DNA of 64,000 nt from Actinernus sp. WN-2022 (taxonomy: Eukaryota; Cnidaria; Anthozoa; Actiniaria; Actinernidae). A program made the position numbers and the translations under genes. The DNA lies in NCBI GenBank assembly GCA_030867875.1, contig JAOWCC010001634.1:37591867-37655866 (forward strand). Direction: 5' to 3'. Below, one piece after another: positions 49,401 through 61,400 of the stretch (position 1 is the first letter of the stretch; each line of letters begins with the position of its first letter). A model generated the notes under the pieces. That model was not told the origin of the DNA and did no database searches. It was given only the letters and a program-made list of their open reading frames with translations.

Positions 49401-52400
49401 TAGACAGTGGGTGTGTTTTCACAAGGACATGTTTGACTAGTTAAACATAAAAATCCGAACGTACATGTATGCCTGCAAAAAGTGCAGACTCCGGAGGATC
49501 GGGCAGTTAACATGCAGTGCTTCTATTCTCTTTCCTTCTTCGAGAAGTACCGGGGCTCAGGGAAAGTTAACCACCCATTATAAATAAACGTCGTTGTTGT
49601 TGATATTTACGTAAACAACCGGCTTGGTTCACTTGGCACTTACTTTCGTATGGCTACTGAAAGTATGAACTTTTCCTCCAGTTCTGCTCCAGACATTAAC
49701 TGTGGATGTGTAATAAAAGATTACTGGTGTACTTATTGACTGAGTGGGAGGGTCGTACGGGACAATCATGACGTACAAAATCACCGAGAGCCAAATATTT
49801 TCCCGTTCGGTCGGACCTGATTCTGACAATAAGTGTTTTATTATATGACCACTTATTTTGTTTTAATAATGGCAAAACAAGAAGCAAAATCTCGAGAAGG
49901 GCCGGACATGCAAACGTATTTATTGAACCCCCCTCCCTTTCCCCATATTATTAAAGTACTGTACACAAACGACTACACACATTTCATACATGTTAGAGAT
50001 ACATTGTACCACTCACCATCACAATCGTTGCCAGCAGTTACCAACAGGTTACATGACTTGGAATACACACAACCCGTCACTGGACCGCGATGAGCACTAA
50101 CCGAAAATAGGGATTTGGTATCAGTTTATTTCATGTGGGTGTGTAAGAAATCAATGTGATGTTTAAAAACTGTCAGCAATTCAGGTTTATTGTCTAATGT
50201 CAATACGATACATAAGTAATAATAATAACGTATTAGGAGCATCCTACAGAGTCTCGATGCTCTTACATATATTAGGCCTAATCGAAATAAAATTACATGA
50301 ATATATAAAATGTATCAAGTAACTAGCTAACAGCTTCTAAAAAGAAAGGTCTTCAAACTTGATTTAAACCTAGTTAATGAATCAATACTTCGAATACAAT
50401 CCGGAAGAGAGTTCCACAGCTTAGCTGCAGCGACACAGAATCTGTCGCCATAGGTTATAGTACTACAACAAGGAACTGACAGTAAATTATGTGAACTCGA
50501 TCTGAGTGAACGAGAAGGTCTGTAAAGTCTGAGTAATTCATAATAATAATAATAATAACAATAACAATATTTCTACAGGAAAAACTCCCTCGCGTACGTA
50601 CTGTGATTTTCAGGGAGGTCCTGCATACCTAAAAGTAATAACGAAGACTAAAAGGCTATAAAAGGTTAAGAACTAGAGCTAAAATGCTAAGAATACAAAT
50701 TCTCAGCGATCTTCGAATTGAGGTCTAATGCGTTCCAGTTTTCGATTGCTTGGAACGCAAAGCGCTGCTTTCCCCAATTTGTGCGGACATGTGGAAGATG
50801 TAAATCTCCGGCACTGCGGCGCGTATTGTAATTATGGTATGCATTATTCTTTTTAAGATTGAAGTTAAAATTAATAAAGTTATTCAAACACTTAAAAATA
50901 GCTATACAGCGATGGTTGTGATGGCGACGACTTAATGGCTGCCATTGTAGTTGTTCTATTGCTTGTGTTCCTGAAGAGTATCTATACTTCACTTATATAT
51001 TTGGGAGCTTGGCCATGGAGAGCCTTAAAAGTAATTAAAATTATTTTAAAAGTGATTCTATCTCTAACTGGCAGCCAGTGAAGTTTATATAAGATAGGGG
51101 AAATATTGTCAAACTTTCCAGCTCGAGTTACAAGTCTCGCAGCCGTATTCTGCACACGCTGTAGTTTATCAAGTTCACATGCCGGTAAACCATACAAACC
51201 ATTCATTCATTACTAATCATTACTAATCAACACTAACTCTCTGACTTGAAATAATTCGTTTCCCATCATGTCATAGGCAACGACATTCCGTTCTGACAGG
51301 CAGTACAGTCGCTGGAAATAAAGAGAAAGTAAATAAAGCCATATGTGGTATACTACCTGTAAATGATCACATAAACAACAAGAGCTACAAGACAAGATTA
51401 GTAATCCTCTCCTCTCTCAATGTTGGAACTCTAGAAGGCCCAATTATTCTACCTAACATCGAGGAGGGAAAAGGCAAAAGGGTCCCAACAATAGTGTCTC
51501 GGATTGTATTTATTTGGAATGAATGGTATGCTGAGTAAGCAAATTTCATGAGACCTCCTGAGACCCAACATTCCTTCGGAAACACAATTGAAGATTGAGG
51601 GAAAAGGCGAAAGTGTTCCAACAATAGTGTCTCGGATTGTAGCTCTGACTCAAACAAGAATATTCTAGAATAGCTGACATCTTGAACATTTTAAGCCTGG
51701 CCACATGTGTTGTGTTGTATGTTTAGTATAACTTCAAGCATATGTATGGACGTAGCAACCACATTTATTGTCCTCCACTCCCTCAGCCGATTCCATAAGA
51801 AAACCCATTTGATACATGATACATGAGCCATAATTATAACATGATTGACATATATTACATCCTCCCTTTCCTGGAATGACTATAGAAATAAATCAAGTTA
51901 ATCAATAGTATAGTGTTATTCAACAATAAACAATTAAGAGTATCCAGTAAATATAGTTCAGTTCAGTTCTCATCTGTCTCCAATTTGACAGATTGGTATA
52001 ATGAAGCCATAATTCAGGTGCAAAATATAGTTAGTGTTCAGACAAAGTATTTGGGATTCGGTTTAATGACTCTGCCATAGCGACTAATCTGTTGACCGGT
52101 AATGTCGTTCATCTTTTAGGTGATCGTTCGGTTTGGTGCTTTGTTGTCAAAATTGATCACCTCATCCGGCAGTTCCTTTACTTCTGGCTCTTGGATTGGC
52201 TTGCCAGTGTCCAGAGGTTCCTCCATATCCAGAGCTAGAGGTTGTAGATATACCGGATCGTCCTCCTTGGTTTTTAATAAATGCTTCCGGTTTCGTCGGT
52301 ATTCAGCGTCACTCTCAGTTTTGACTATGAAGCTTCTTGGTGTTCCGTGTTTCGCTAACACTACTGCGGGTTCCCACTTAGCTTGAGGGTGTTTCTTCAT

Positions 52401-55400
52401 TCTTACTACTTCACCCTCTACCAGTGGTGGCAAAGGGCTCGCCTTCCGGTCGTAGTATTTCTTTTGTGAGGCTTGCGCTTTCTTTCTTTCTTTTTCGAAC
52501 TCTGTTGGACTGATTACCGAGGGGAATAGCTTCCTTTGACTGATCGGTGGTGTGGTTCTCAGCCTCCGGCTCATCAGCGCTTGTGCTGGGCTCACCCCTT
52601 CCATCGGCGTGTTGCGGTAATCTAGTAACGCAAGATAGGGGTCTTGATTGCTTTCACTGCATTTTTGTAGCAAACGCTTGACTGTTTGAACGGCCTTTTC
52701 ATGAAGTCCGCCAGACTGGGGGTACCTTGGGCTGGTTGTTGTGTGCACAAATTCGTATTCGTCTGCGAACTCCTTGTACTCTTTCGATGAGTATTGCGGC
52801 CCGTTGTCTGATACTACCTCCTCCGGGATACCATGTCTGCTGAAAAATGATTTGGTCTTTGTTATGACCGTCTTAGCACGAGTGTCCCGTAGCTCTGCAA
52901 CTTCCGGGTAGCGACTGTAGTAGTCAACCACAATAAGGTGCGGACGGCCCTTCCAGTCGAACAAATCGGTACCGACTCGTTGCCATGGGCGGCTTGGTAT
53001 CTGGTGCGACTGCAGTGGCTCTTGCATGGTGGTTGGCGGCTATATGCTGTAGGCACGTTGAACATTCAGACACAATGTCCTCTATCTGCGAGTTCATACC
53101 TGGCCAAAATATGCACTGCCTAGCCAGGCGTTTAGTTTTCTCGATCCCCTGATGTGATACGTGTAGTTTCCTCAGAGTGTCAGAGCGCAGACTACATGTA
53201 GATGGAATTAGAATGTTGTGTCCTTTATAGACAAGACCGCCTTGTTCCATTAGCTCTTCTCTGAACGCGTGATACTCTTTGATTTCTGTGGGGACCTGCT
53301 GTTTGGTGTCCAGCCAACCGGTTCGGATCCTCTGAATGATCATCTGCATTGCTTCATCGCTAGCAATCTCATCCAGATTTCATCCAGTTTGCGATCCGTG
53401 ACATAGCTTTCCTGTGACATGAGGTGAACGTACTTTTCTTCCTCAATGTCCAACTCAAATTGTTCTTGCGGAAATTCCGGCGGAAATGCTCGAGAGAGTG
53501 CATCTGCTAGTGAAATGTCATATTCCTGTAATTGTAACAGCATTTTCTGTAACCGCGATGGTGCTTGAGATAAGGGTTTGCGAAAGATTGCTTCGAGGGG
53601 CTTGTGGTCGGATTCCACAACAATTGGTTTCCCGTAGACGTGTTGATGAAATCTCCTGCATCCAAAAACCACAGCGAGTAATTCCTTCTCGATCTGAGAG
53701 TAACGTTGTTGTGTCTCGTTCAGTGCTTTGGAAGCATAGGCTACTGGTCCTTGGTCTTGGAGTAATGCTGCTCCCAGGCCTTTCTGTGATGCGTCGACCT
53801 GGAGCGTGACGGATTTCTTAACGTCGTAGTAGCGCAGCGTGTCTGGAGTTGTGAGTTTTGACTTTAGGTCAGCAAACGCTTTATCGTGGTGTTCAAGCCA
53901 ACAGAATTCCACGCCTTTCTTTGCGAGTTCTCTGATCGGCGCCGTGACTTCCGAGATGTTGGGTGCGAACTTTGCGATGAAGTTCACCATTCCGAGGAGT
54001 CTTAGGACGTCGGGTCTGCTCTCCGGCTTTGTGTACTCAAGAATGGCCTTGATCTTGCTCTGGTCCGGTTTCACGCCCTCTGCAGTGAGTGTATCTCCTA
54101 AGTAGGTAATCTCTGTTGCCCGAAATTGACACTTCTCTTTGTTTAGGGTCATGTTTATTTGTTTGACCCGCTCGAGTACACTTTCCAGGTTCCTGTCGTG
54201 TTCTTCGATTGACCTACCCCAGACTAGGATTTTCGCAGCACGAGATGTCACTGAACTTTTCACTGACTGTCCGGTGAAACACTTCCTGGGCGAATACAAC
54301 CCCAAACGGGACAACTGTGAATCTGTAGCGCCCGAATGGTGTGTTGAACGTTGTAAGATATGAACTTTCTTCGCTTAATGGCATTTGCCAATAGCCGGAA
54401 GTGGCGTCAAGTTTGCTGAAGAATTTGGCTCCAGCGAGGCGGCTTGTAATCTCCTGTTGCGTGGGAAGTTGGTAATGTTCCCGTTTTATAGCTTTGTTTA
54501 GGTCTCGCGGGTCGATACATATTCTCAGTTTTCCTGAGCGCTTTTCGTTCACGACCATCGAGCTCACCCATCTGGTCGGCTCGTTTACTTTCACGATGAC
54601 TCCATTTCCTTCCATGCTTTCTAGTTCGACCTTCACTCGTTCTCGCAAGGCCGCTGGTATTTTCCTTGGCGGGTGAATGACAGGCGTGACATCTGGGTCA
54701 ATCTTTAGGTCGTAAGGTTCCGAAATGCAACCCAGACCTTCAAAGCATGGCGAGTATTTCGAGAAGATCTCTTCGGAAGATAGTTCCGTTAATGTACACA
54801 TTTCGTGTTTTCTGTGTTTCTGCTCATTTATCTCGTCAAGATTGTGGAAGGAGATCAGTTTCATACTCTTACAGTTCTTGCATCCTAGTAGAGTTTTCCC
54901 ATCTTGTACGACATGAAATTCTATCACTTCCGTTGTGTTCTTGTTTTGACATTGTAGGAAGCACTTTCCCAGCGTAGGAATGTTGTGGCCTCCAAATGCC
55001 GTGAGTTTCGCTTTACTTGCTTTGAACTTGTGGCCTCTCTGTTTCTTTGGAACTGCCCGTTTGAAATCTCGTTCTGTCAGAATGTTCACTTCTGCTCCCG
55101 TGTCTAACTTCATCTTGATAGTATAGTGTTGTTCACTTTAATTTCGGCGTGTTCCTCGCTTTCGAACGTGTTGACAATATCGATTGTCAACTCATCGATT
55201 CCGTAACTTCGGAGCCGTCGCTGTCATACTCAACATCCCTACAGGCTTTGAGCTAGAATATGATGCATTGTTGGAAGATCGGCAATGTCCGAAATGTCCG
55301 AGCTTGTTGCAAGTATTGCATCTCTTTCCGTAAGCCGGACATTGCCTGGGCTGGTGTGTTCTTCCACGTGCTGCAAGAATAATAACTAAATCTGATTACA

Positions 55401-58400
55401 CAATTAGGTCAACAGACATTCGTAAGGAATTGTGTTGGGAATCATTAAAAGAAAGAAGGCTAAAAACAAGGGCTATTATGATGTATAAGACAGTAAATAA
55501 CCTAGCGCCCAGCTATCTTTCTGATCTTTTTATAAAAGAATCCCAACACTGTAGCTATAACTTACGTCATTCAAATGCAAACCTTCATATCCCAAGACCT
55601 CGAACAGAAGCACTAAAAAGAAGTTTTTCTTACAGTGGAGCCAAAATTTGGAACTCTTTGCCCAGTTTTACAAAAGAGGCAAACAGTTTAACCATATTTC
55701 GAACGGAGCTCCAAAATATTGATATTTGTGGACTCATGGACTGTTTATAATATATTTTTAATGTATATATTTAACATAAGTTTTGTAATTATATTATTAG
55801 TCCAAATACTATTAACTTATTGTAACGGTTCTCTTGGAAACCAAGTATAACTTGAAGAGATTCCGTGTTTTAAATAAAGATTCATTCATTCATTCAGTTT
55901 CCACAATTTCTCTGCGATTGTTCTGTTCTCTGTGGCTTTGTGGGTGTGTTTCTGGGGGCGTGTTCCTCTTCCCTCTGCGAACTACGCTTGTTGCGTTTTC
56001 CTATCTCATCGACGTTCGTTTTGATGCTGCCGTTGAACGTTTTGGCTTGTTCTTTTGAGTGTTCCGCCGCCCTACATGTGTCTATGGCCTTCTGTAGCGA
56101 TAGATCAGCTTCACGTAGGAGGCGTTCCCTTATAAGGCCTGACTTCTGATACCGCAAACAACACGGTCGCGGATCAGGCCATCTGCAAGCTCCTTGAACT
56201 CGCAGGATGCAGATAGATTACGCAGATCAGTGGCGTACTGGTCGATAGTATCTCCCTCAGCTTGGTTTCTCATGAAGAACTTGTGTCGCTCGAATGTGAT
56301 GTTCTTGCGGGGATTACAGTACTTCTTGAATGCACCTCGTAGTTCTACTGTTGTTCTTCGCCAGGCTTCGACACCTTCAACCAGCTCCACTTCTGGCGGT
56401 AGTGTGAGCGTTTTGTATATCTCTCTACCCCTTTCGCCGATACATAGAAGGAAGTAGGAACACTTTTCTTCTTCCGTCTTTGTTTTCAGTTCTGTTTTTT
56501 TCGAACAGTATCCAATGTTCTTCGAATCGTCGATAGTTTTCACTCAAGTTTCCTTCGAAACTCAACGCACTGGGCGCTGCCCATTGTAGATTTGTTGCGG
56601 CCATTAAACCGATCGAACTTCAGGCGCAAAAGGTTTCCAATTCACTATTCTGACACCATGTTGTGTTGTATGTTTAGTATAACTTCAAGCATATGTATGG
56701 ACGTAGCAACCACATTTATTGTCCTCCACTCTCTCAGATCAGCCGATTCCATAAGAAAGCCCATTTGATACATGATACATGTACATGAGCCATAATTATA
56801 ACATGATTGACATATATTACAACATGCTGAAGGCAAGTTGCCAGTATTTGCTGCAGGCAATTACTGGTGATGTCTGTTTTCATAGGGGGAGCTGGGGTGG
56901 CGCAGTGGTTAAGCGCTTCGCCTCTCACCTCTGTGGCCCAGCTTCGATTCTCAGACACGGCGCCATATGCGAGTTGAGTTTGTTTGTATCTCACCCTTGC
57001 TCCAAGGGTTTTTCTCCAGGTTCTCCGGTTTTCCTCCCTCCACAAAAACCAACACACTAAATTCCAATTCGATCTGAGGATTAGCCAGGTTCAGACTTTG
57101 ATCAGCCCCATGGTTGTTTCAGGTCTCGTTAGAAATTCAGAGTTTTTTTTCATAACAATGTTCTACCATCAGCAAGACGGGAGTACTGCTGACTCAAACT
57201 CAGTCTTAAGACAGAGCACATTGCACATGAGTGGGTGGGACATTTGACATAATGATATATCACAAGGTGGAGCTATTTGACATTTGCAGTAGTACATCAG
57301 AGATGTAAGGGTTACAGAGGTACATGTATGTGTTGGGAGGGCAAGGGCTTTTGCAGACACCTAAAATTGCCTGGAACCCAGCCCTCCATATGGCTAAACA
57401 TTGACAAGTACCTGCATGACTGTATCAAGTTCCACTTGTTTCACCCAGCTACCACCCATCTTTGGATATGATGCCCTATTGAAAATAATCAGACTATAAC
57501 ATTCATTATAACAGTCATTATAATTATACAAGTCAAGGAAAAGCTTGCTGAAATGTTATTTTACTATATTATAAGCAAAATATGTACACGTACATATATA
57601 GGCAAGCATACTGTATATAAAATCAGAGCTTCAAACGGGCTGGAGGAATCGAGATTGAATAAGATAGTTAATGGCATGTAGCTGCATGGCTCTAGGGAGA
57701 CACTGATACATGTAAGTTTGATAAATGGTAGAATCGCAATGCCAAAAAACGAAGAGGAAACTAAGAAATAAGATGTCAGATTTAATTAAAAGCAGTGTTA
57801 AAATAGAGGATTAAATTATTATTAAGAAAACTGAGAAGGAAAAAAATTGCTGGGCTGGGGATTGAACCTTGGACTTATAGTTGTCTCTATTGCACTCTAC
57901 ATCACTCGGCCATAGAGCTAGCTGATCAGTAGAAAAGGAGATTCTAGAATAAACTATGTGTAAAGAAGGCATGCTACATGTATGTGCTAGGGTTGTAATC
58001 TAATCTGTATGCAGGGCATCAATCCACAAATTCTGCTGTCTCCCTACATCTCTGGTGGTCAAGCTCCACTATTACCTTAGCACCAGCCCATAGTTTGCCA
58101 TGGGTCTGGAGTCTTTGTCCCATGCTCTCCTCCTATCAGTAGTGACCTCACCAAAGGTCCAAAACTAAAATGAAAAACAGCATGAAAATTTGAACGAAAA
58201 AGAAAGAAATTAATATATTAAATATTATTAAACAGTTTATTTTACATTGAGAAACAGGAGCTTGTACAGTGTACAGTGGCTTGTAATTAACAAATCGCAC
58301 ACATTTGTTTGCTCGCTATGCTCGTTGTTCCACTTGAGTTTTGAACATTTTATGACGTCATTTCTATGATCAATACGAGCTAGTACAGACAATGGCAAAA

Positions 58401-61400
58401 TGTGTGTGATTTGTTTTTTACAACGACGAAGCACTTATAGCTTCAAATGAGTGCGTAATAAACTGCTTTCGAGTCGAAAAAGGCCATTGAAAGTCAAAAC
58501 GTAAACACTTCTAATTACCGTTAATGAGAGAAAGCTTTCTTAGACAAATGGCAATTTGGTTCACCAATTAACTTCTGTAATTGATGGAATGCATGTGAAA
58601 TCCTTTCTTGTTTTTTTTCTGGATCAGAAAAGTTATTGTTATATAATTCAAAACTTCTGAGCTCTGAGAGAACTAGTCTTATCACAAAGTCTGACTACAA
58701 ATTCGCCGAAACTTTCTCCACTCAAGAGAAAACTCTCATTTTGCCAAATGGCACACTACAAAGAAGTTTGACTCACCGATTAACTTCTCCTAGTAATAAA
58801 ATGCTTGTGAAATCCTCACTTTCTTGTTTTTGGAAGCGAAGGGGGGGGGGGGGGGGGGGGGGGGGGGGACACTAACATGAAAAATGGGTATGTATGTGAG
58901 GCCAAGAGGCTCAAACCCTGACCCTGTTTGACCCAATCCGAGCTCCAAAACCCTGATTGCCCCTTCTTTAAATTGTTTTCAAAACACGGTCGGATATATA
59001 CCCCGGCCGGTATACCGCATACCGGGATTGCATGCAAAATACGGAACATTTCAAGTCGGGACGTGTCATTGGGTAAACAAATCAGCAGATGAAGTACATA
59101 GATAAGTACTGAAGTACGAATTAGCGGCGTCATGATGTATGGGAATCACAGTGCTTGCATGTGGGCAGGCGATCAAAATGCGGAAACAGAATGTCTTTTT
59201 TTAACGTATAATTTATAGTAGCTAAAAAAACTGAACCCTGACTGCCTAAAAAAACCTGAATCCTGACCCTGACTGAACCCAAATTATACTCAAACCCTGA
59301 CCCTAATCTGCCCAAATCAGGTCAAAACCCTGACCCTACCTGCCCAAACCGAGCTCAAAACCCTGACCCACCCCTGCGGCACATACATAATACGCCACAA
59401 ACAGGAGTACCCCCCGGAGTTAACATCCATTTGAATTCACAAACCTCGCCGTGAAAGCACTTTGCAAAGCTACCACGGCTTGCGAGTGACGCCATTTTCA
59501 TTGTATGTACTTATTTTGCATATAGCGGAGAGCCAATCAGAAAGCGAGAAAATTGGATGTTGTTGTAAAATTAAGTATTCTATGCATTCCTGGGTTCAAT
59601 TAGAAGTTGTAGGTTATGGTAGCCATAGTTTTTTGAAGAGGGAGGAAAACCAGAGAACAGGGAAAAATCCTCAGAGCATGGGCGAGATAAAATGTACCAA
59701 CAAATTAAACTCTGCATATGGTGGTGTGATTGTGAATCAAACAAGGGGCTTTTACATGACTGTATTTTACAAGTCTGGCCATTGTTTAAATGCTGAAAAA
59801 CATTATGTCCATGCAGACTTGTAATATACATGCATAAAAGTTGGCTAAAGTGAACAATCTGCACCGAAAAAAAGTGGTCGGTAAGTGGTCGGTAAGTGGT
59901 CGGTAAGTGGTCGGTAAGTGGTCGGTAAGTGGTTGGTAAGTGGTTGGTAAGTGGCCCCTGCATGGTGCTTGTATAATTAACACTGCACCAGCTCCACATA
60001 AGAAATCAGCAAAATAGACTTGTATAAATAAGAATTTAAACAGGTCTATATGCATCACTTCAGCCATGGCCTTTGGACAAGAGAAACCATTATTCTGACT
60101 GACGTTTTTTTTATTTATACTTTGATTTGGTTTCACATAAAAAGGCATATTAATGTCCTTCCCTGAATTGTGATTATATATGATGGACTTGCTGTCAATG
60201 TTGAGCCAGAAAACACAAAACTACTGAGTTGGATTAATCTGGCTATAATTGTGCAAATGTTGAGCACATAGCCGCTTTAACTCATTAATATTTATTTCAT
60301 TACAGATCTTATTTTTAGAAAAATATAATTTGCCCAGCAAAGGTGGGGACTTAAAAGAAAATTAATTAGCACCCTTAGCACAAGTAAGAAGGTGGCACGG
60401 ACCATGGGGAGGAGGGGGTTTGAAAAATGACAAAGCTGTTAGGTCGAGCATAAGCATGCAGTGACGACTGATCTCACAAGAGTTGGACCTTGTGCTGTAT
60501 TGTAAGCCCCTGTAGGGGGTGTGAATAATTGATTCCCACTCCGCATGTATTGTGCACGTGCTTACCATGTGCTTTATGTATAGTATTACATTACCAATAT
60601 GGGTAGGACATAAAACTTTTATTGTCAAGCCAGTAACCTCTTTTTGTATTGCACCCACATTGCCACAATGAGAGGTAAAATGTTGTAATTAATTCACATA
60701 CATACATACACTTTATTTATCCTTGAATTTACAGAGTAGCTGAAATAAGCTAATATCTGAAATAAGCTCGTAATTACCTTCATACCACCTGTTCCTCCAG
60801 TAATGAGTTCATCTCGGATGGGATTGAACACCATGCATAGCACAGAATGCATGGCAGCTGATACAGAAATCACCTCATGGAAATTTAGGTTGAAGACCTG
60901 AAAATAATCAAAATCTTTTTGTAAGGAATGCAATTGTGCACATGGTGCTTGGTGTTGCTCCCCTAGCTACATATATATATATAGTACATGTAATACATTG
61001 TATTCAATACTCATGCAATTAAACTGAAGATACATTCATATAATTACGTAACAACTTAGACATAAACTTGTAAACTACATGTATCTGCTTGAATTGAAAA
61101 TCAATGACTCAAATTGATTATTAATAATTCTTATTATTATTAGTTTCATATAATTGCTTTACAAATTTGGTATCCTATATAATTTATTCTTTCTTAATAG
61201 TTAATCTTGCTATCCTAATAGGAGCTATAAAGGCTTAAGTCAACCGCAGTTCTATATAACAAGGACATAAGTGACTCCTGACCATGTACTAAATTCTCCC
61301 TCAAGAAACAAAGAATTCGAATGAGAATTTAGAATGAGATCAGGAGTCACTTATGCCCTTGTTGCACACAGCCCTTCATATTATATCTTTAACTTTCTGT

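Larger units (their letters stand above)
51708..56821 (-). mobile_element. Complete but inactive Ty3/gypsy LTR retrotransposon
   Basis: LTRs at 51708-51859 (152 bp) and 56659-56821 (163 bp) begin TGTTGTG and end TTACA. They are flanked by a perfect 5-bp duplication ACATG (51703-51707 and 56822-56826), so the limits are exact. Order on the minus strand is gag, zinc knuckle, protease, reverse transcriptase, RNase H, integrase. A primer-binding site TGGTGTCAG follows the 5' LTR, resembling the 3' end of tRNA-Leu, and a polypurine tract GGAAAGGGAGGA precedes the 3' LTR. Several frameshifts and a nested LINE show it is dead. The two LTRs differ by two indels and a few substitutions. Confidence 0.92.

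Noticed and set aside
51385..51657. 90-codon minus-strand frame
   Set aside because: It covers a direct-repeat pair of probable mobile origin and has no recognisable domain.
53486..54363. Plus-strand frames over the gypsy polymerase
   Set aside because: They are antisense to recognisable reverse transcriptase and RNase H coding sequence.
58636..58875. Coding frame ending in a Gly run
   Set aside because: The glycines come from the G28 homopolymer, and the rest shows no domain.
58905..59370. Interstitial telomere
   Set aside because: Units are CCCTGA mixed with CTGCCCAAA, irregular in length, and lack TTAGGG/CCCTAA runs.
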